From: Dillenia suffruticosa | Taxonomy: Eukaryota; Streptophyta; Magnoliopsida; Dilleniales; Dilleniaceae | Direction: 5' to 3' | Assembly (NCBI GenBank): GCA_033439265.1 | Contig: JAVTVX010000019.1 | Coordinates: 3,417,501 to 3,481,500 of the forward strand | DNA: 64,000 nucleotides | In this document: positions 47,301 to 60,456 of the stretch, piece by piece | Position numbering within the stretch: position 1 is the first letter of the stretch | Layout: every line of letters begins with the position of its first letter | Notes under the pieces: generated by a model | Told to the model about the DNA's origin: nothing | What the model saw: only the letters and a program-made list of their open reading frames with translations | The model's database searches: none | Translations under genes and position numbers: made by a program

Positions 47301-49684
47301 AAATACAGACAAATAAAAAAGCTTTGACAGTAAAAGCGGTTCTTGCAACCTATTGAAGCCTTCTCTTTTGTTGGAAAAGTTCGTTGTCAATAGTTTGTTG
47401 TGATATTTTCGGATGTTAGGGTCTTTTCTTTCTGGTGTTTGGTATCTTCTGGTGCTACAGCTATGGTTTAAGCTCTTCAAGACAACAGCTCCTTAAAAAT
47501 TTGATTCTGTAGATTAATATGATATTGTTCAATCCTTTTGTAGAAATGATTTTCTGGAAGTAAAAGATACATGATCAAATAATGGCAGCATTTAAGCCAC
47601 CAAAAAAAAAAAACTGAAAAAATTTCAGGACAGAAAATTCGGTGATATTGTGGATAGAGGACCACGCCAATTGGCCTTAACAAGGATTAAAGAACTCAAT
47701 GTTGGATAAGGCTTTGTTAAGGGTATAAAGTTCTAAAAAAGTCTTTATGTTCCCATGATTGAAAGTCCGGGAGTCAACCCATGCGTATGCTTGCTTCAGA
47801 TTATTGAGTGTTATGTTTATTCATGGACCTAACAAAATATCCCAAATCCGCTTCCAAAATAGGAAAATTCTTCATTAAAAATAGTAAAAGTTTGGAAGAT
47901 ATGAAAGCTCACTTTTTTTTATTCCTTTTGGTTTTTCTGGGTCCTTGGATGTAAGTTACATATGGTATTATTCCATATGAGTGGCTAAAATGATCATTAT
48001 ATTGTATGCAGTATGAGGTCAATCATATGCCTAAACTTGCCAAGCTTCTCTGGTGGACTAAATCCTTGGGGAACACCAAACCCGAGGAAAGTGCGAGATG
48101 TAAGTTGACTTTCACAGTTATCTTTCTGCATACATCTGTGGCACTGCTAAAGCTACTTTAATCAGTCCTTAGCCAGTTATTATGTCTTATGAATACACAA
48201 ATTAACGAATGTATGTCTTACAGAGAGATTTGACTCCACCATATGTTGATGACGGTCTTATCGAGGTTGTTGGCTTTAGAGATGCTTGGCATGGTCTTAT
48301 TTTGCTTGCTCCAAATGGACATGGAACGCGTCTAGCTCAGGTAAGAGATGAATTTTACCTGTTATTCTCAGACTGACCCTCAATACATCTGGATCCATTA
48401 ACAGTAAATTTAACAAACACATTCATGAAACTATATTTTGCTCAAATAACTAAACTGGGAATCTCATAGTTTTGTGCATTAAAGATATCATTATTGTGAC
48501 ATGTCCATCAGCATATTAAGATTGAAGAGTAGCATAAAGTTGGGTGCTTTATGCCGGATGCTAGACATGAGCATGGGCAAGGCCAGGCATAGGTAAGGAA
48601 ATAACAAACATTTGCTGGGCTTGGCCCAAAGGAGGGCAAGCCTTGGCGCAACGGTGGAGTTGCTCATTTGGTGATCTCGAGGTCACAGGTTTGAGGCGTG
48701 GAAATAGCCTTTTTGCAAAACTGCAGGGAAAGGGTAAGGCTGCGTACAATACACCCACCCTTTCCCTACCCGCGCACTAAGCCGGGGAGTATTTTGTGCA
48801 CCGGATGAGCCTGGCCTGATAGTAAAGAGGTCAGCCCTGGCCTTGTTTTTGGTGCCCAAAAAGCAAATCTGACCGTCTAAATCCTGAAACACTGTACCTT
48901 ACAAGATTGGATCAATCAAACCAATCCATAACACTAAATCAAATTGATTTGAGAGTAATCATTTGCAAAGAGAGATGACATAGTACGTCAAGGTAGGATC
49001 CTAGTTTCACTGTCTATGGCTTGTTGATTTTAATCAACTTCCATTTTTGTGTAAGAACTACTACATTATGGTATGATCCTATTTTCCCTCACTATGGGAG
49101 GCTTGAGGGTGATTGAAGATTCTGCTACATTCCCAACAGAAATGAATGTCATCAGTCGCCCTTTTTCAACTCTTACGGATTGTAAAGGATAATAGTCCCC
49201 GTATAGAAGTCGATGGTTTATAGGATCATAACTTTTAGAGGCCTTTTCAAAGTAGACTACTTAACGATCTATTATTATCTCAATTTTAGTCTTACATATT
49301 CTTACAGCTTGGTTGATCTGGACAGTGCAATTTATCATTTTGTTTGTTGTTTCCTTCAAACATTAGGCACATGGCATTCGATTTGAGTTCCACAAAGGTG
49401 CTTCAGATCATACATTTATGAGGATTGATGGAGAACCATGGAAGCAGCCCCTCCCCATTGATGATGATACTGTCGTGGTGGAGATCTCTCACCATGGCCA
49501 AGTAAACATGCTTGCCACTTATGATTGCAAGTCCAAAAGTGTTCATGATCCCTCAACACCTTCCACCCACGAAGATGAGGAAGATGACAGTAATGATGAA
49601 GACACATCGGAGGCACAGATGAAATTCGGTGCTGCAGACACATTTAAAATTCCAGATGGTATTGATATGTCTCATCTTAGTTAA
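41326..49684 (+). CDS. Diacylglycerol kinase, copy B (485 aa)
   Basis: It converts diacylglycerol to phosphatidic acid and is DGK5/6-like. Coding exons: 41326-41523, 41665-41787, 41895-42023, 42488-42573, 43194-43317, 43506-43554, 44999-45081, 45461-45528, 46597-46671, 48012-48099, 48224-48340, 49367-49684. All are GT-AG, totalling 1458 nt without a stop. Motifs: [128 protein letters not shown] and [11 protein letters not shown]. The acidic tail ([11 protein letters not shown]) ends GIDMSHLS. The start is taken as MANSNSDSS at 41326. An acceptor AG at 41307-41308 with the same phase as copy A shows that an upstream, probably untranslated, exon is spliced on. The ten exons after the first coding exon match copy A base for base in length. 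Confidence 0.92.
48622..48815 (+). mobile_element. Au-like SINE in DGK B intron
   Basis: The segment reads CAAGCCTTGGCGCAACGGTG (A-box), AGGTCACAGGTTTGAGGCGT (B-box), GGTAAGGCTGCGTACAATAC and ends near ATTTTGTGCACCGGATGAGC. These phrases are hallmarks of the plant Au SINE family (recognised from memory). It lies in the intron between 48340 and 49367, in the gene's orientation. A clear target duplication was not identified. Confidence 0.75.
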
Positions 49685-50164
49685 GCCCTTTGACAACTTG
49701 ACTTATGCCTCATCATCCGTACTCCAGCCTGAAATTTAATTTTTTTTTCCATTTCTGTTATACAGCATTATCCATTTTGGCTAACCTGCTGGTTGCTGTA
49801 CAGAATGGATATAGCCACCATAATGTAGGAATTGGCTTTCATGCATTTTACAAGTGCAATTGCTTCTACCTAGATAGTATCTTTAGATGCGTTTCCTCAT
49901 GTTCTGGAATTTGTGCTGATTTGTGCAGCTTCCTGAATGAATTTTATTTTGTGAGATTTTATTTCCAAATGAAATTCAGATTCTGTTTAATAATCTCAAA
50001 AGTTTTTGTCCAATCATTATTAGTGGGGATGTACAAGCGGGTTGGATAACCAACCTACCCGATCAGGCTGGACTGCACCCGGTTTGGTTAATTTTTTTCA
50101 TTAATTGATGGTGCGTCTAATAAAATATGTTTAAAATCGTTCTTTTAACCGGTTCACAGACTCT
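49685..50164. other. DGK B 3' flank, no gene recognised
   Basis: AT-rich sequence follows the DGK B stop. The 114-codon ORF at 49705-50049 has no family resemblance and is largely Phe/Cys-rich from T-rich DNA. The 3' untranslated region and polyadenylation site must lie here, but no single signal stands out. Confidence 0.4.
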
Positions 50165-50790
50165 TTTTTGCAGGCTATAGGGAACATGGTTGTAAATTTC
50201 TTGTCCCCATACAATATTCAGAACAAGTACTTGACTCCTATCCTCACATACATGGCTGCCGTGAACCTCCCATCCAAACTTTATGGATTAGGGCTTGAAA
50301 AATATCCACTTCAATACTCACCTTTGCGTATTTTTCTCTACATTGTATTGTATCAAGCCTAATAACTCTGGCTACTTGATGTCCTATCAGTTTCGGTAGC
50401 CTTTCATCAGAAAAATCTTTAGGTAATTTTAGTAGCCTAATCCAAATAAACAATGGCAGGAATGATGCCAGTGAGGGTCTGTAGTTCCATCCCACCTTAC
50501 AGATGCAAAATTACCCGCTATAATGGACGGACCATTTCTGATAATCCAAATCATCTTCTGTTTCAATTTAATGAGGAAGTAACCCTTTTCCAGATCAATA
50601 ATCTCCGTCTCCCTAATTCGTCTCAATATAAAGCTTAGCTTGCTTCTTAGCAGGTTGAAACCTCCCTGCTACCTTCACCACGAGTGAGTATCTCCATAGT
50701 TTATGGAGTCGATTCCTAAACTCTGGTGGCAGGTAGACCATCGGCCAAGGAAAATTCTCCCGGACCTTATCCTTCCCTTCATCTACTTCC
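50165..50790 (-). pseudogene. LINE ORF1 (DUF4283-type) relic
   Basis: The minus strand reads VYLPPEFRNRLHKLWRYSLV, VVKVAGRFQPAKKQAKLYIE, a frame change to IIDLEKGYFLIKLKQKM, another to IWIRLLKLPKDFSDERLPKL, then IGHQVARVIRLD and KYAKVSIEVDIFQAL. This is the order of the DUF4283 region of plant LINE ORF1 proteins, with its fixed WIRLPGLP-like and RYARVCVEVDL-like words. Degenerate zinc-knuckle remains follow at about 50165-50240. It is dead and has no reverse transcriptase beside it. Confidence 0.75.
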
Positions 50791-51372
50791 GCTACAGATT
50801 CCTCCTTTTCCTGATGGCAAACTTGAAGTGAGTTGCTCGAATCCCAGAGCTTATCCTTGAAGTGTGCCTTGACATCGATGCAACTTGTCTCTCACTTTGC
50901 ATATATCAGCGTCTAAATCTTCCTTACTCTCGATGTACCATGCTCTCTATTTGGTCTGTTCCTCGGTTGCCATCCATCAGTACACATCCTTTGCATTAAA
51001 CCTGGCTTCATCAAGCACTAAAACACAGCTTCAAGTCCAGTGGATACTGTGACATGTTAAGACCAGACATCACTGGCTTAAACGTTGAAAGAGGATGCAA
51101 TACCAATCTTTGTTTTCGGTAGAGAGAGAGAGAGAGAGAGAGCGAGTAAAATCAGCTACATTTTAGAAATGCATTGAAAATTCTTTTCTTTTCTTGGTGC
51201 CAAAAAGGAGAAATAGGACCATATACAGAATCACTACCTTATGTGCTCCACAATAGCATACTTGCGATTAAAGAGCCCTAAAAAGGCCATAAGCCATCTA
51301 TAGGTGGGGTGCCTAAACAATTAAAGGTTCCATTATACCTCAGAATATAGGTACAAAAAATATGGTATGAGA

Positions 51373-54300
51373 TTACTGGCGTGTGTATTCATATTCTGCT
51401 AAACACTTCGTAATTGCTTCATTTGCTTTCTGAGATTCTGCTCTCTCTTCTCTCTTCTTTTTTTCCCTGAAAATCAGCAAATTTGAGGGATTAAAATAAA
51501 CATATTATCTTGGACAAACAGAAATAGCAAAATATCATGATGAAAAGAGCTAGTCACGTTAGCCTCTGGACCATAGAAAATCTTAAGCAGCAGTTTGAAA
51601 GCAAAGTGGCAACAGCAAGTTTTGAGGTCAAAAGAGACATGCTCATCTCAATCTAAGAATAGTCCCAAGATCTTAAGGCATGAACATTAGCCATCATTAT
51701 CAAGGAGAGCGTGGTTCATGTTTTCAAGTTTATATTTCTTCTCCGGATGGATCACTAAGCTTTCAGCAACTTGTCCAGCTAAGATGGATGTGGTATTGAA
51801 ACCTACAGTGCTGACTGAGCCACGTGCACCATTGCAGATTCAATAAAGAAGAGAAATCAAAGCATCTCATAAATTTGTTGAAGAACTTGACTTTGAATTA
51901 GATGGTATTACCTATCCACATATTCCTTAAGTAGCTCTTTGGACTGAACCAGCTTCGATAGCAGGTTCCGATATACGTCAAGGTCCCGATCTACACTTCT
52001 TTTGTCTATGTTTAAGGCAGTACAAAGCTGCCCATAAAAAAAAATAAATGAATAAATAAAATTAGAGAAGAAAAAAGAGAGAGAAAACCTTAGCAGTATA
52101 CTTGATGTTTTAATATCTGAGACAAGATAAAGCATCTACTTGGATATCTCCAATTTATTGGATGCCAAGTCAAAAGCCTATGCAATTCACCAAGTTTTTT
52201 CAGATATAAAATGGAGATACAGCATTGAATGCAATGAGAAGTAGAGGAACAAGTGTAAGAATTCCACCAAAAGAGAAGGATTAAAAAAGGGGGGAAATTT
52301 GTAAAATAAAACATAAAATCATACAAGTAAATCTCTGGCTCTTTTAATACCTATGAAGCCACTCCTTTTAATAAACCATCCCTGATGCAGAGGTGCACAG
52401 AATGAAAAACAACCTTATCCCACAAAATAGAACATGGGACATTGCTTCCAAAAAATCTCGCATTCCTCTCAATCCAAATGTACTTCAACCATAGAACTCT
52501 AACACCGTCATAAATCCATATTTGGTCATGGGCTTCACATGAGGCTTTTGTTGAGCATCAGACACATATGTGCAGGAAGGATGAGAGTTAGTCCTGTGAT
52601 AGTTGCTCAAAAGATTATTCATGTTCGTATTATTCTAGTTTCACTTCACCACTAACTAGGAACGGGTTCAACATATGTGATGCTCACTTGAACTCTGTAT
52701 TCTTCTTTTTTTATGATTCATAAGAATAGAAAGAAGATAAATTTTTAATTGAACATCTCTCATAACAACAGTCTTTTAATTAGTTAAAAATTTTTAGGAT
52801 TTACACCTTTGCACTTGTAGAGCAAAATTTTAATCAAACCCAATGTGAGCAATCATTTCCACAGTTGCCCACAACTTCAGAGTTTACCTATTATGGCAAA
52901 CCATAATATAGCACATGGAAATGTTATGCCACAAGTCTAAAGGATAAAACAGAGTGTACCATACTACCATAAGGTCTTCATACAATACACCAAGTAACAG
53001 TTGGCCTAATGGGATATGGTGCTAGGTCTCTTAACCAAGTTTTCAAGTTCGACTCGCGACTGAGCATAGAAAAAACTACGTTGGGAGGGTAGTCCCCTTA
53101 ATGGGCCACTACAAGTCCCGAACTGGATTAGTCGGAGCATAGCTCAGGATGTCGGTTGGTATAGTACCAAAAAAAAAAAAAGGTCTTCATACAATACTAA
53201 TAACAGCACCTGTTGTATTGCCAAGCCAAAAGAAAACATTGCCTGCAGTATTATAACATTGCCAACCTTTTGTTTTGGTCGTTCAAGGGTTGTTGAAGAA
53301 GTAGGGACATGAACCAAGGAACGTGGGCATAGGTTTTATCAACCTGCTCCACCTCCAAATAGAGAAGAGGGCTGACCATACCCATCTTGTCCCCCCAATC
53401 CTCTCCCCTGAGTGCAAACAAAATTTTACCCCGGCACCCACCCTGCTAAGCTAAAAATGTAAGGTCTACATCAAAATCTATTCCACGGTTTGACTTTAGG
53501 ACTAACTATACCCATCTTGTCCCCCACTCCTCTTCCCTGCCTGCATACAAAATTTTACCCCTGCACCCACCCTGCTGAGCTAAAAAAGTAATGTTTGCAT
53601 CAATCTATTCCACAGTTGAGGACAAAAAGAAAATACTAACTTATAAAGGTAAATATAATGGGGGACAGGTAAATGAGAGGATATTTAGAACCTTAAAACC
53701 TGCCCCCTACCTACAATAGACTTTTAAGCAGATATACACACCCCTAGTTGTTTATGTTGCACCATCTGGGTGCCTTTTTTCTTGGAATTCTACTTTCCTA
53801 TTAAAAAAATTGATGTGCATACCACTTCTTTCCTTGCTTATTACCTCTATATGCCCACCCCTAACAGGGTGGAGTGTCATGGATAAGGGAAAGGCCGATT
53901 TTATTGAAATCAATTGCAGGAGGTTGGTTAGGCAATGGCAAGGACGGACTTAACCACTAAGAACTAGGTGATATTCCTGCCACAAGATGTGGGGAGGGGG
54001 GCAGGAGTGTGGTTCAACCTCAATATTTTCAGGTCAGCAATTCAAACTTAGGAATAGTTTGGACAATTCAAGCGGTTTATTTTTAACTAGACTTCATCAC
54101 AATAATCCATGCTGTGTGACTCAGCAAAACACAAACTTAAAGGTGAACTTGAATCTTTCATTTTTCTTTTCCTTTTTTCTTTCTTTTTTCTTTTTTTTTT
54201 TTAAATGAGAAACAACGCTGATGAGTAAAGCATCAAAGGCACTATTCCATGAAAAAAAGAGAAAAAAATAAAACCAATTCAAAATTCAAAGCATTAGGGC

Positions 54301-57300
54301 TGAACTACAATATAAAGTGGCTTGATAAACTCAGTGAAAAATCACAACTTAAAATGTGCTTCTATCTAGAACCAAGTCAAGGTTTTGGCATAACTCAGAA
54401 GAGAAGTTTAAGGAATTCTCAGGCATTTAGAACAGACAAGCAAATAGAGGTTGGACTTAGAGCTCGACAAACAACTAGAATAATAGCATCAGTGAACAAG
54501 GTTGCCATCAATGAAGGGCCAAGTGATTCAGTAGGTAAAACGAAATCTTCATCAAGATGATACCAATTTATGCAGCATAAGCATCAAGCTAAAGGTTTTC
54601 AATGCAGCAAAAAAAATAGAAAAATAAGAGATGTTACCTTTTCTAGAATGGTGGGTTCAGTTGCATTTGCCAACTCAAGAAGACGAAACAGTCCAATGGC
54701 AAAGAAGCGACTGTAGCTAAACCTTCCCATTTTCCCCGCCCTCTCAGCAATATCCTTTAAAATCCCCTCGATTTCTCCTTCTCTGGAAGAAAAATCAACT
54801 AATGTGCTGGCATTTTGAGCGCAGGCCCATTCTTCAAGCTTTTTAGCATCAGATCTATAACCGAAGCAAATACCAGAACATTCCAAACAGATATTTAAGG
54901 CTCTCTTGTAGCTGGAAGAGTTCAATTAAAATGCTTACAAGAGAGAAATTGTGACATGAAATTGAAACTAACTATTCTGAAAAGTGATGATTGCAGTAAT
55001 ATTTTTATGCTCTCAAGTTATCCTCCAATTGAACCTCAGAAACAAACTCCCTCCTTCCCTCCACAATAAAACAACAGAAAACGTGGTTTTGAGTATTGAG
55101 TATTCTGCTATCAGCCAATGTCTTATTTGAAGAAGCCAAACCTTACTTTTGTTTAGGATAGCAGGATCCCACATGAAATTTCAAATCACACTCTACATGC
55201 ATTTCAAATACTTGGTAGGTCCTAATTTCATTTTCCTAGCACAGACTATTTTTCCTACCAGAACAAAGTCCAAGAAGCCTAAAAACTTGTTCAGCTTATA
55301 CAGAATATCTTGAAATTACTTTTCTGGCTTTAAAACCCATCGTTACCACTGGCCCGTCAGCCTAGCAGTAACCAGGCATGCTCCTGATCCTTATGCCAGG
55401 GGTTTAAGCTGTCATAGCTAAGATAGCATCTCAATAACATGGACACAAGAACTCAAAAAGCCTACAAAAAAAACAACAGCCTACTTAAATTTATATATCA
55501 AAAACTGCAATCAATAACAAAAACTCAAATAGCACCTGTATCGCTCTGGGTCCTCTTTCAATGCCTTAATATAAGCTTGGAAGATAGCATCTCGATCCTC
55601 ATCGCTTGGGTATCCTTCCATGAGTTGGTCATATACAGTAACAAATCCAAGAGCAAACACAGCATCATAACGGAACGTTCTCTTGTATTTTGTTAGATGT
55701 TGCTGAACAATCAGTTCCTGTAGCACAGTGTTATAGATACTCGGGATTGGTTGTTTATATGCCTTGAGGAAATTCAATTTTGTCTCGGATACCGTGGGCA
55801 CATCTGCAGAAAAAATTTAATTAACAGACCATAACTAATGGTCCATCCCCCTAAAATTCTCTCTTGAAAAGATATCTGTGTGTGTGGGTAGGTGTATGTG
55901 AGAGAGGGAGGGGGGAGAGAGAGAGTTTATCAGCATGCATGATATTGACAAACTAAAGTAAATTGTACTACAAGACAAACAAACTATTTCACGGAAGAAT
56001 ATGACTGTAATCATGTTACAAAGAATCTTGGTGCAAAGAAAATATTTTTTGTCCGGAACAAGGCAGCATAATGCATTCTACTTGGTTATAGTCTTGCAAT
56101 GTTGGGTACTCCCTTAACTCTGCCACTATATATATATATATATATTTTTTTTTTTTTTGATGTGTCATTTAGTGCACTAGAGATCCTATTTTCAGTTAAA
56201 TTCATCACTATTAAATGCATTAATTAAGCAAATTGAAGGCATTAACTAAATTCATCACTATTAAAGGTACCTCACATCCTTGCTTAAACACCAAAGCACC
56301 TCTGAAAGCAAAATGCTCCTATTTCACTGCAATTTTCATTAACATGGTAGAACGGAAACCGTCAAATAACTAACTATTCTGACAGATATAGTTCTTCTGT
56401 TTGTTGACAGTAGATCAAAGAGATTGATAATGTGCATACTAAACTTCATTAACCTAGGTTGGATCAAGTTGGCATATTTTCCTTTTTCATGATGTACATA
56501 TTTATCCATCTCATTCTTCGGCAGGATAAGAGAGGATGCTGATATAATTTGGGTCGATATGCAGGTTCATGTTCATGTATCCACTTTCACAAGACAGACT
56601 TGTTGATATTGAAATATTTCATCCCATTAGTTTAGTTATGAGTATTAATAATGTCACATAGTATGTCAGTCAAATGCACCAAAACTTTGGTAACCAAGAT
56701 AACGAATGTGTGATGTAAAAGCTAATTATAAATGTAACACATGATGATACAAGTATATGTTTAAAATTCATCAAATATCAAGTGATACAGTTCCTAATTA
56801 TACTCCATTTTTTTATGTAGACAAAAGCATTCATAGAAATGCACCAAGTGACCATTTACACAAAAAACAAAAGAGCATAAAATGTAGAACATACATTACA
56901 TACTCCTGGTTTAAAAAAAATAGAAAAAATAAAAAACAAGAAAAGGACAAAAAATGAAGGGATCTAAGTAAAGCCACCCAGCTAATGTAGGTAAATGTCA
57001 ATTAAGTTATTAGCCTATGATTTGTGTCAGCTTTATTCAATCAAAGACACCCTATCCCTCCAAACAGAAATATCCAACTAATACAATATAAAGGAAAAGT
57101 GGAGGATGCCCCAGAGTTCCTCTTTGGTTGTTGTAGGTATCATTCCTATGATCAATTTCAACATAACTAGGTTAAGGATATTCCTGGATCAAATGAACTA
57201 GGTTATGACTATTCCATTTTAAAAGGACAGGGGAAGGAAACAACAGGAACCCAAGAGTGAAGGGAGCAGGAGAGAAGGTAATACTATCTCTTACAAGACC

Positions 57301-58730
57301 TAACTATTGGCACTAATGAGATATTTTCTTCAGTACTAGGCTGCCAGTTTCTACTCATTAAGTCTTGTTTCTCAGGCGATCTTTTGTTTCCAACCATAAA
57401 TGTGGCTCTTAAGGACTTCAACTACCCTTTTTTTCCTCCTTTTTTTTTCCCTTTCTGAAAACTGAAATGACAACCATGGTCTTTAACATGGTTATAGAAG
57501 AGCTCACTTGGGCCTCTCATTTTCCAACTAACGGTAGGGACTGAACATGGTTTGCTCTTGAACATAGTCAACTGATTTCTAATCACACACCAAATATTTT
57601 CTAGTACGTACCCCAGTTGATTCCAGTTGTTTCATCTGCAAAACATTTAGAGGGGGAAGGAGAGAGCTAAGTTTACATGGAACAGATAATGTACCTTTAT
57701 ATGTCTATCTTATGAATGAATCTTCATGGTGATAACTCAGTTCAAGATGTATGCATCACATAGTTCAATAGCATTTTTCCCCCTATGATGACAATGGTCA
57801 GAGGCAAATTCTCCAATTACAGTTTTTATAGTACAAAAGAATTTCAGCCCACCACGCATTCATTAGGCATGGTAGTTAAATGAAAACCATAAAATCAGCT
57901 TGTTATTAGTCAAGAAGGGAATAGTAAGTCTGCTCACAGCTGCAGGAGCTCAAACCATGGTAGAAGAGGAGTGAGTGTTGACATTGGCAAGCGGCCTTTC
58001 ATGGTTAGTCACTTTTTGTTCAAGCTCGATTCCCTGACCAAGAATTCAAAACAGGATAGGCCAATCTATTGTACCATATTTGCTTTGGGTTACTAGAGAT
58101 TTGCCTTTCAAGCATTCTTACACAGTTTCCTGAATTGGGGCTTTTCAAGCATGGGGTTCAATGAATAACCTTAGCCACTACACCACAATTCTGAGTATGC
58201 ACCCGCAATAAGCCACACGCTGTGCAAACCCCATGTGTGACTGTGGACTCAAAACCTCGAAAAGGATTCAGCCTTGGACCTTGCACAGAGACAGATGTGC
58301 TTCTCTTACAACCTTAACTGGGATGTGGAGGCATTCTCCCTTTCTTCATTAGTACTCATTCTTTATCAGAATTATGAAATTGCAAGGAGATTAATTCCAA
58401 CTAGGGCTTAATTCCAAGAAAGATAAACCAAATAACCGGAAAATGCAACAATTAAAGTACAATAAACCAAGAAATTAAAAGTGATAATAATCTATCATTG
58501 GGAAGCAAGAGTTTGAAATACGAACCTGTGGAAGAAGTCATGCATTGAACAACGAACCGAGAATTCGAATTCGAAGTGCGAACAGAAGCGGACTCATAAG
58601 CAAAACAAGTGCGAAGCCGAAATGAGTCGAATCCAGAAGCAAATAATCGAGTTGACGAAATTGAAACTCTTCGCTCAGAAGATTGCACGCCTAACGAAGA
58701 GGTTAAAGAAAGAGTCGAAACACCAGCCAT
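51373..58730 (-). CDS. THF1: THYLAKOID FORMATION 1 / PSB29 (299 aa, 5 exons)
   Basis: THF1 (Psb29) is a plastid protein needed for normal thylakoid formation and photosystem II turnover. Exons on the minus strand: 58730-58526, 55803-55536, 54854-54638, 52027-51912, 51466-51373. All are GT-AG and sum to 900 nt, 299 codons plus stop, close to the usual size of about 300 residues. Exon 1 is Ser/Arg-rich and looks like a chloroplast transit peptide (MAGVSTLSLTSSLGVQSSER). The mature part has DVPTVSETKLNFLKAYK, YNTVLQELIVQQHL, YDQLMEGYPSDEDRDAIFQA, DAKKLEEWACAQ, EIEGILKDIAERAGKMGRFS, LFRLLELANATEPTILEK, ALNIDKRSVDRDLDVYRNLL and a charged coiled-coil end (REKKKREERAESQKANEAIT). Introns 1 (2722 bp) and 3 (2610 bp) are long, and intron 3 holds a SINE and a direct repeat. 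No damage is seen, so it should be functional. Confidence 0.95.
52989..53179 (+). mobile_element. SINE with 18-bp target duplication in THF1 intron 3
   Basis: The element is flanked by AAGGTCTTCATACAATAC at 52971-52988 and again at 53180-53197, an 18-bp perfect target duplication (one shared A is ambiguous with the tail). Inside are TTGGCCTAATGGGATATGGT (A-box-like), TTCAAGTTCGACTCGCG (B-box), GTTGGGAGGGTAGTCCCC, CCGAACTGGATTAGTCGG and an A-tail. It is 191 bp long and antisense to THF1. The perfect duplication means the insertion is recent. The copy at 61725 is a decayed relative. Confidence 0.9.
53371..53620. repeat. 130-bp tandem duplication in THF1 intron 3
   Basis: The block ATACCCATCTTGTCCCCC ... 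AAAATTTTACCCC ... GCACCCACCCTGCT ... ATCTATTCCAC occurs at about 53371-53500 and again at 53501-53620 with moderate divergence. Confidence 0.85.
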
Positions 58731-58987
58731 TTTTTAACAGATACAGAGAGGAATAGAGAGAGAATTTGAATTACGAGAAATTCAGAGTCGGATTTGAATT
58801 CGAAATATTGAGATTTGAAAAAGGAATTGCATTTTGTTGTGAGGAAAGGGGGGGGGGGGAGAGAGAGAAGGAAGGGAGTGTTGAAATTTAAGTTGGATGG
58901 AAAGAAAGGGGGTGAGGTCACAAGGAAAGGGCTTATCCGAGGTCCAGAAAATTTTCGTGATTCGAATAATGGGCCAGTACAATTTTG

Positions 58988-58995
58988 CCACGTGG
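58988..58995. promoter_or_regulatory. G-box upstream of THF1
   Basis: The perfect palindrome CCACGTGG lies about 260 bp upstream of the THF1 ATG. G-boxes (CACGTG) bind bZIP and bHLH factors and are common in light-regulated plant promoters, which suits a thylakoid gene. Its function is inferred from sequence and position. Confidence 0.6.
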
Positions 58996-59109
58996 TCATA
59001 CCGAGTCTGACCCTTCAATGGTTCCTTCTTTCTTGTGTGGTTTGCTCTTCCGCCTGTCGTGGAGAACCGGAGGTCTCTTGCTCCCACCGGAAGTGAAGGT
59101 TAGCCGGTA

Positions 59110-60456
59110 CGGATCAAGTGATTTTGAAATCTAAGAATAGCATTGTTCTCTTTTTCAGAATATAAGAAATTTTATTTACTATTTTTTTTTGTATATAATT
59201 ATAAATTTATTAAATACAAGTAATAATTTTCAAATTATGCGCACATGCATTCACATTAAGCAAAACCTTAATATTCAACTCAACATTCTTATGCAATGAT
59301 CAGTTACATATAAAGTTATAAATGTTAGATTAGAAAACTCACGAAAAATAAAATCACTTCTCATATTAATAAATTTTTTGAGCAATGAATCGTTAAGTTT
59401 TCATATTAATATATTACTTCTCATCTTTAATATGGTACGAGAATTATATTCAAAATTTTTTAATAGGGATCAAAAGTAGTGTTCAGGTCATTGTAGAGGA
59501 TGTAAGCTTGCAATAACATAATCAAAATAAAGGTAATTTTGTTGCTACAAAACGGCAAGAAGACAATAGACGGAGCCCGAACCAATTTTTCTTTTTCTCT
59601 ATCATGTTGTGATATTGATTATTCACCTGGGGCAAGAGGATTGGCCATGACTTTTGGAAGCTAAATTAGCCAGGCTAAAGGAAAAGCACACCTCTTGATC
59701 CCTATCTCAAATCCCGAATTTTAAAATAAACAATGCTTGTGATCAACCTTGTCATAATCACAAACCCCAAAAGCCCACAAAGCCTAGACATTTTGCCTCT
59801 CTTAAATAGGTTACCAACTTCAACTTTGAGTGAACAGGACTGAGGTGGGTGTGGAGATCATGAGTAAACAACCAATTGATCAGATTCAGAATGGGTTCAC
59901 CGCTTTCACAACATTGAAAAGTTCCAATTCTGCCTCTTCCTCAAAGCAGAGCTTAATAGTCTTGGAAATGGAGTGATTTTGATTCTACACCTTTGAGCAA
60001 AGAGGCTTCAACTAAGTATAACAATAATGTTAAACAAGCTGAATAGTCCCTATGGATGGTCATGCACTTGAGCTGTTGAGGGTCCTAATTGATATGCTTT
60101 GCTTATGCTGCCAAACCGAGGGATTTTCTATCCATTTTTGTAGGTATCTCATCCGAGTCTAAACGGAAAGGGTAACTGTGAGATCGTAGAAAAGCCCTAG
60201 TCTAATTCATGATACCTCTACTTGATTAAGAGAACAAGAAGAATCCGGAAATAAGAAAGATAAAAGCCAGGCACAGACCAAATGAACCGCAGAAAAAATG
60301 AAAAAAAAAAATGGAGAAATAATCTTGAAATCGGTAAAATAAAGCCAATTAAACAGATAATAATTATCCCCTGCATTTTCGTACTACAGCAAGCCAACTT
60401 TGACATTAGCTCTAGCTGTATAAATCTTACATCAGAAACTCATCAAAAAAGAAGAA
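59110..60456. other. Intergenic, nothing firmly recognised
   Basis: The sequence is AT-rich to about 59500, then mixed. A 38-codon plus-strand ORF at 59860-59976 (MSKQPIDQIQNGFTAF) has protein-like composition but no recognised family and no visible splice partners. Confidence 0.4.

Noticed and set aside
49705..50049. 114-codon ORF after DGK B, considered as an alternative calmodulin-binding tail exon
   Set aside because: It starts after the stop in T-rich DNA, shows no basic amphipathic helix and no good splice link.
59860..59976. 38-codon ORF MSKQPIDQIQNGFTAF
   Set aside because: Protein-like, but too short, with no partner exons or known family.
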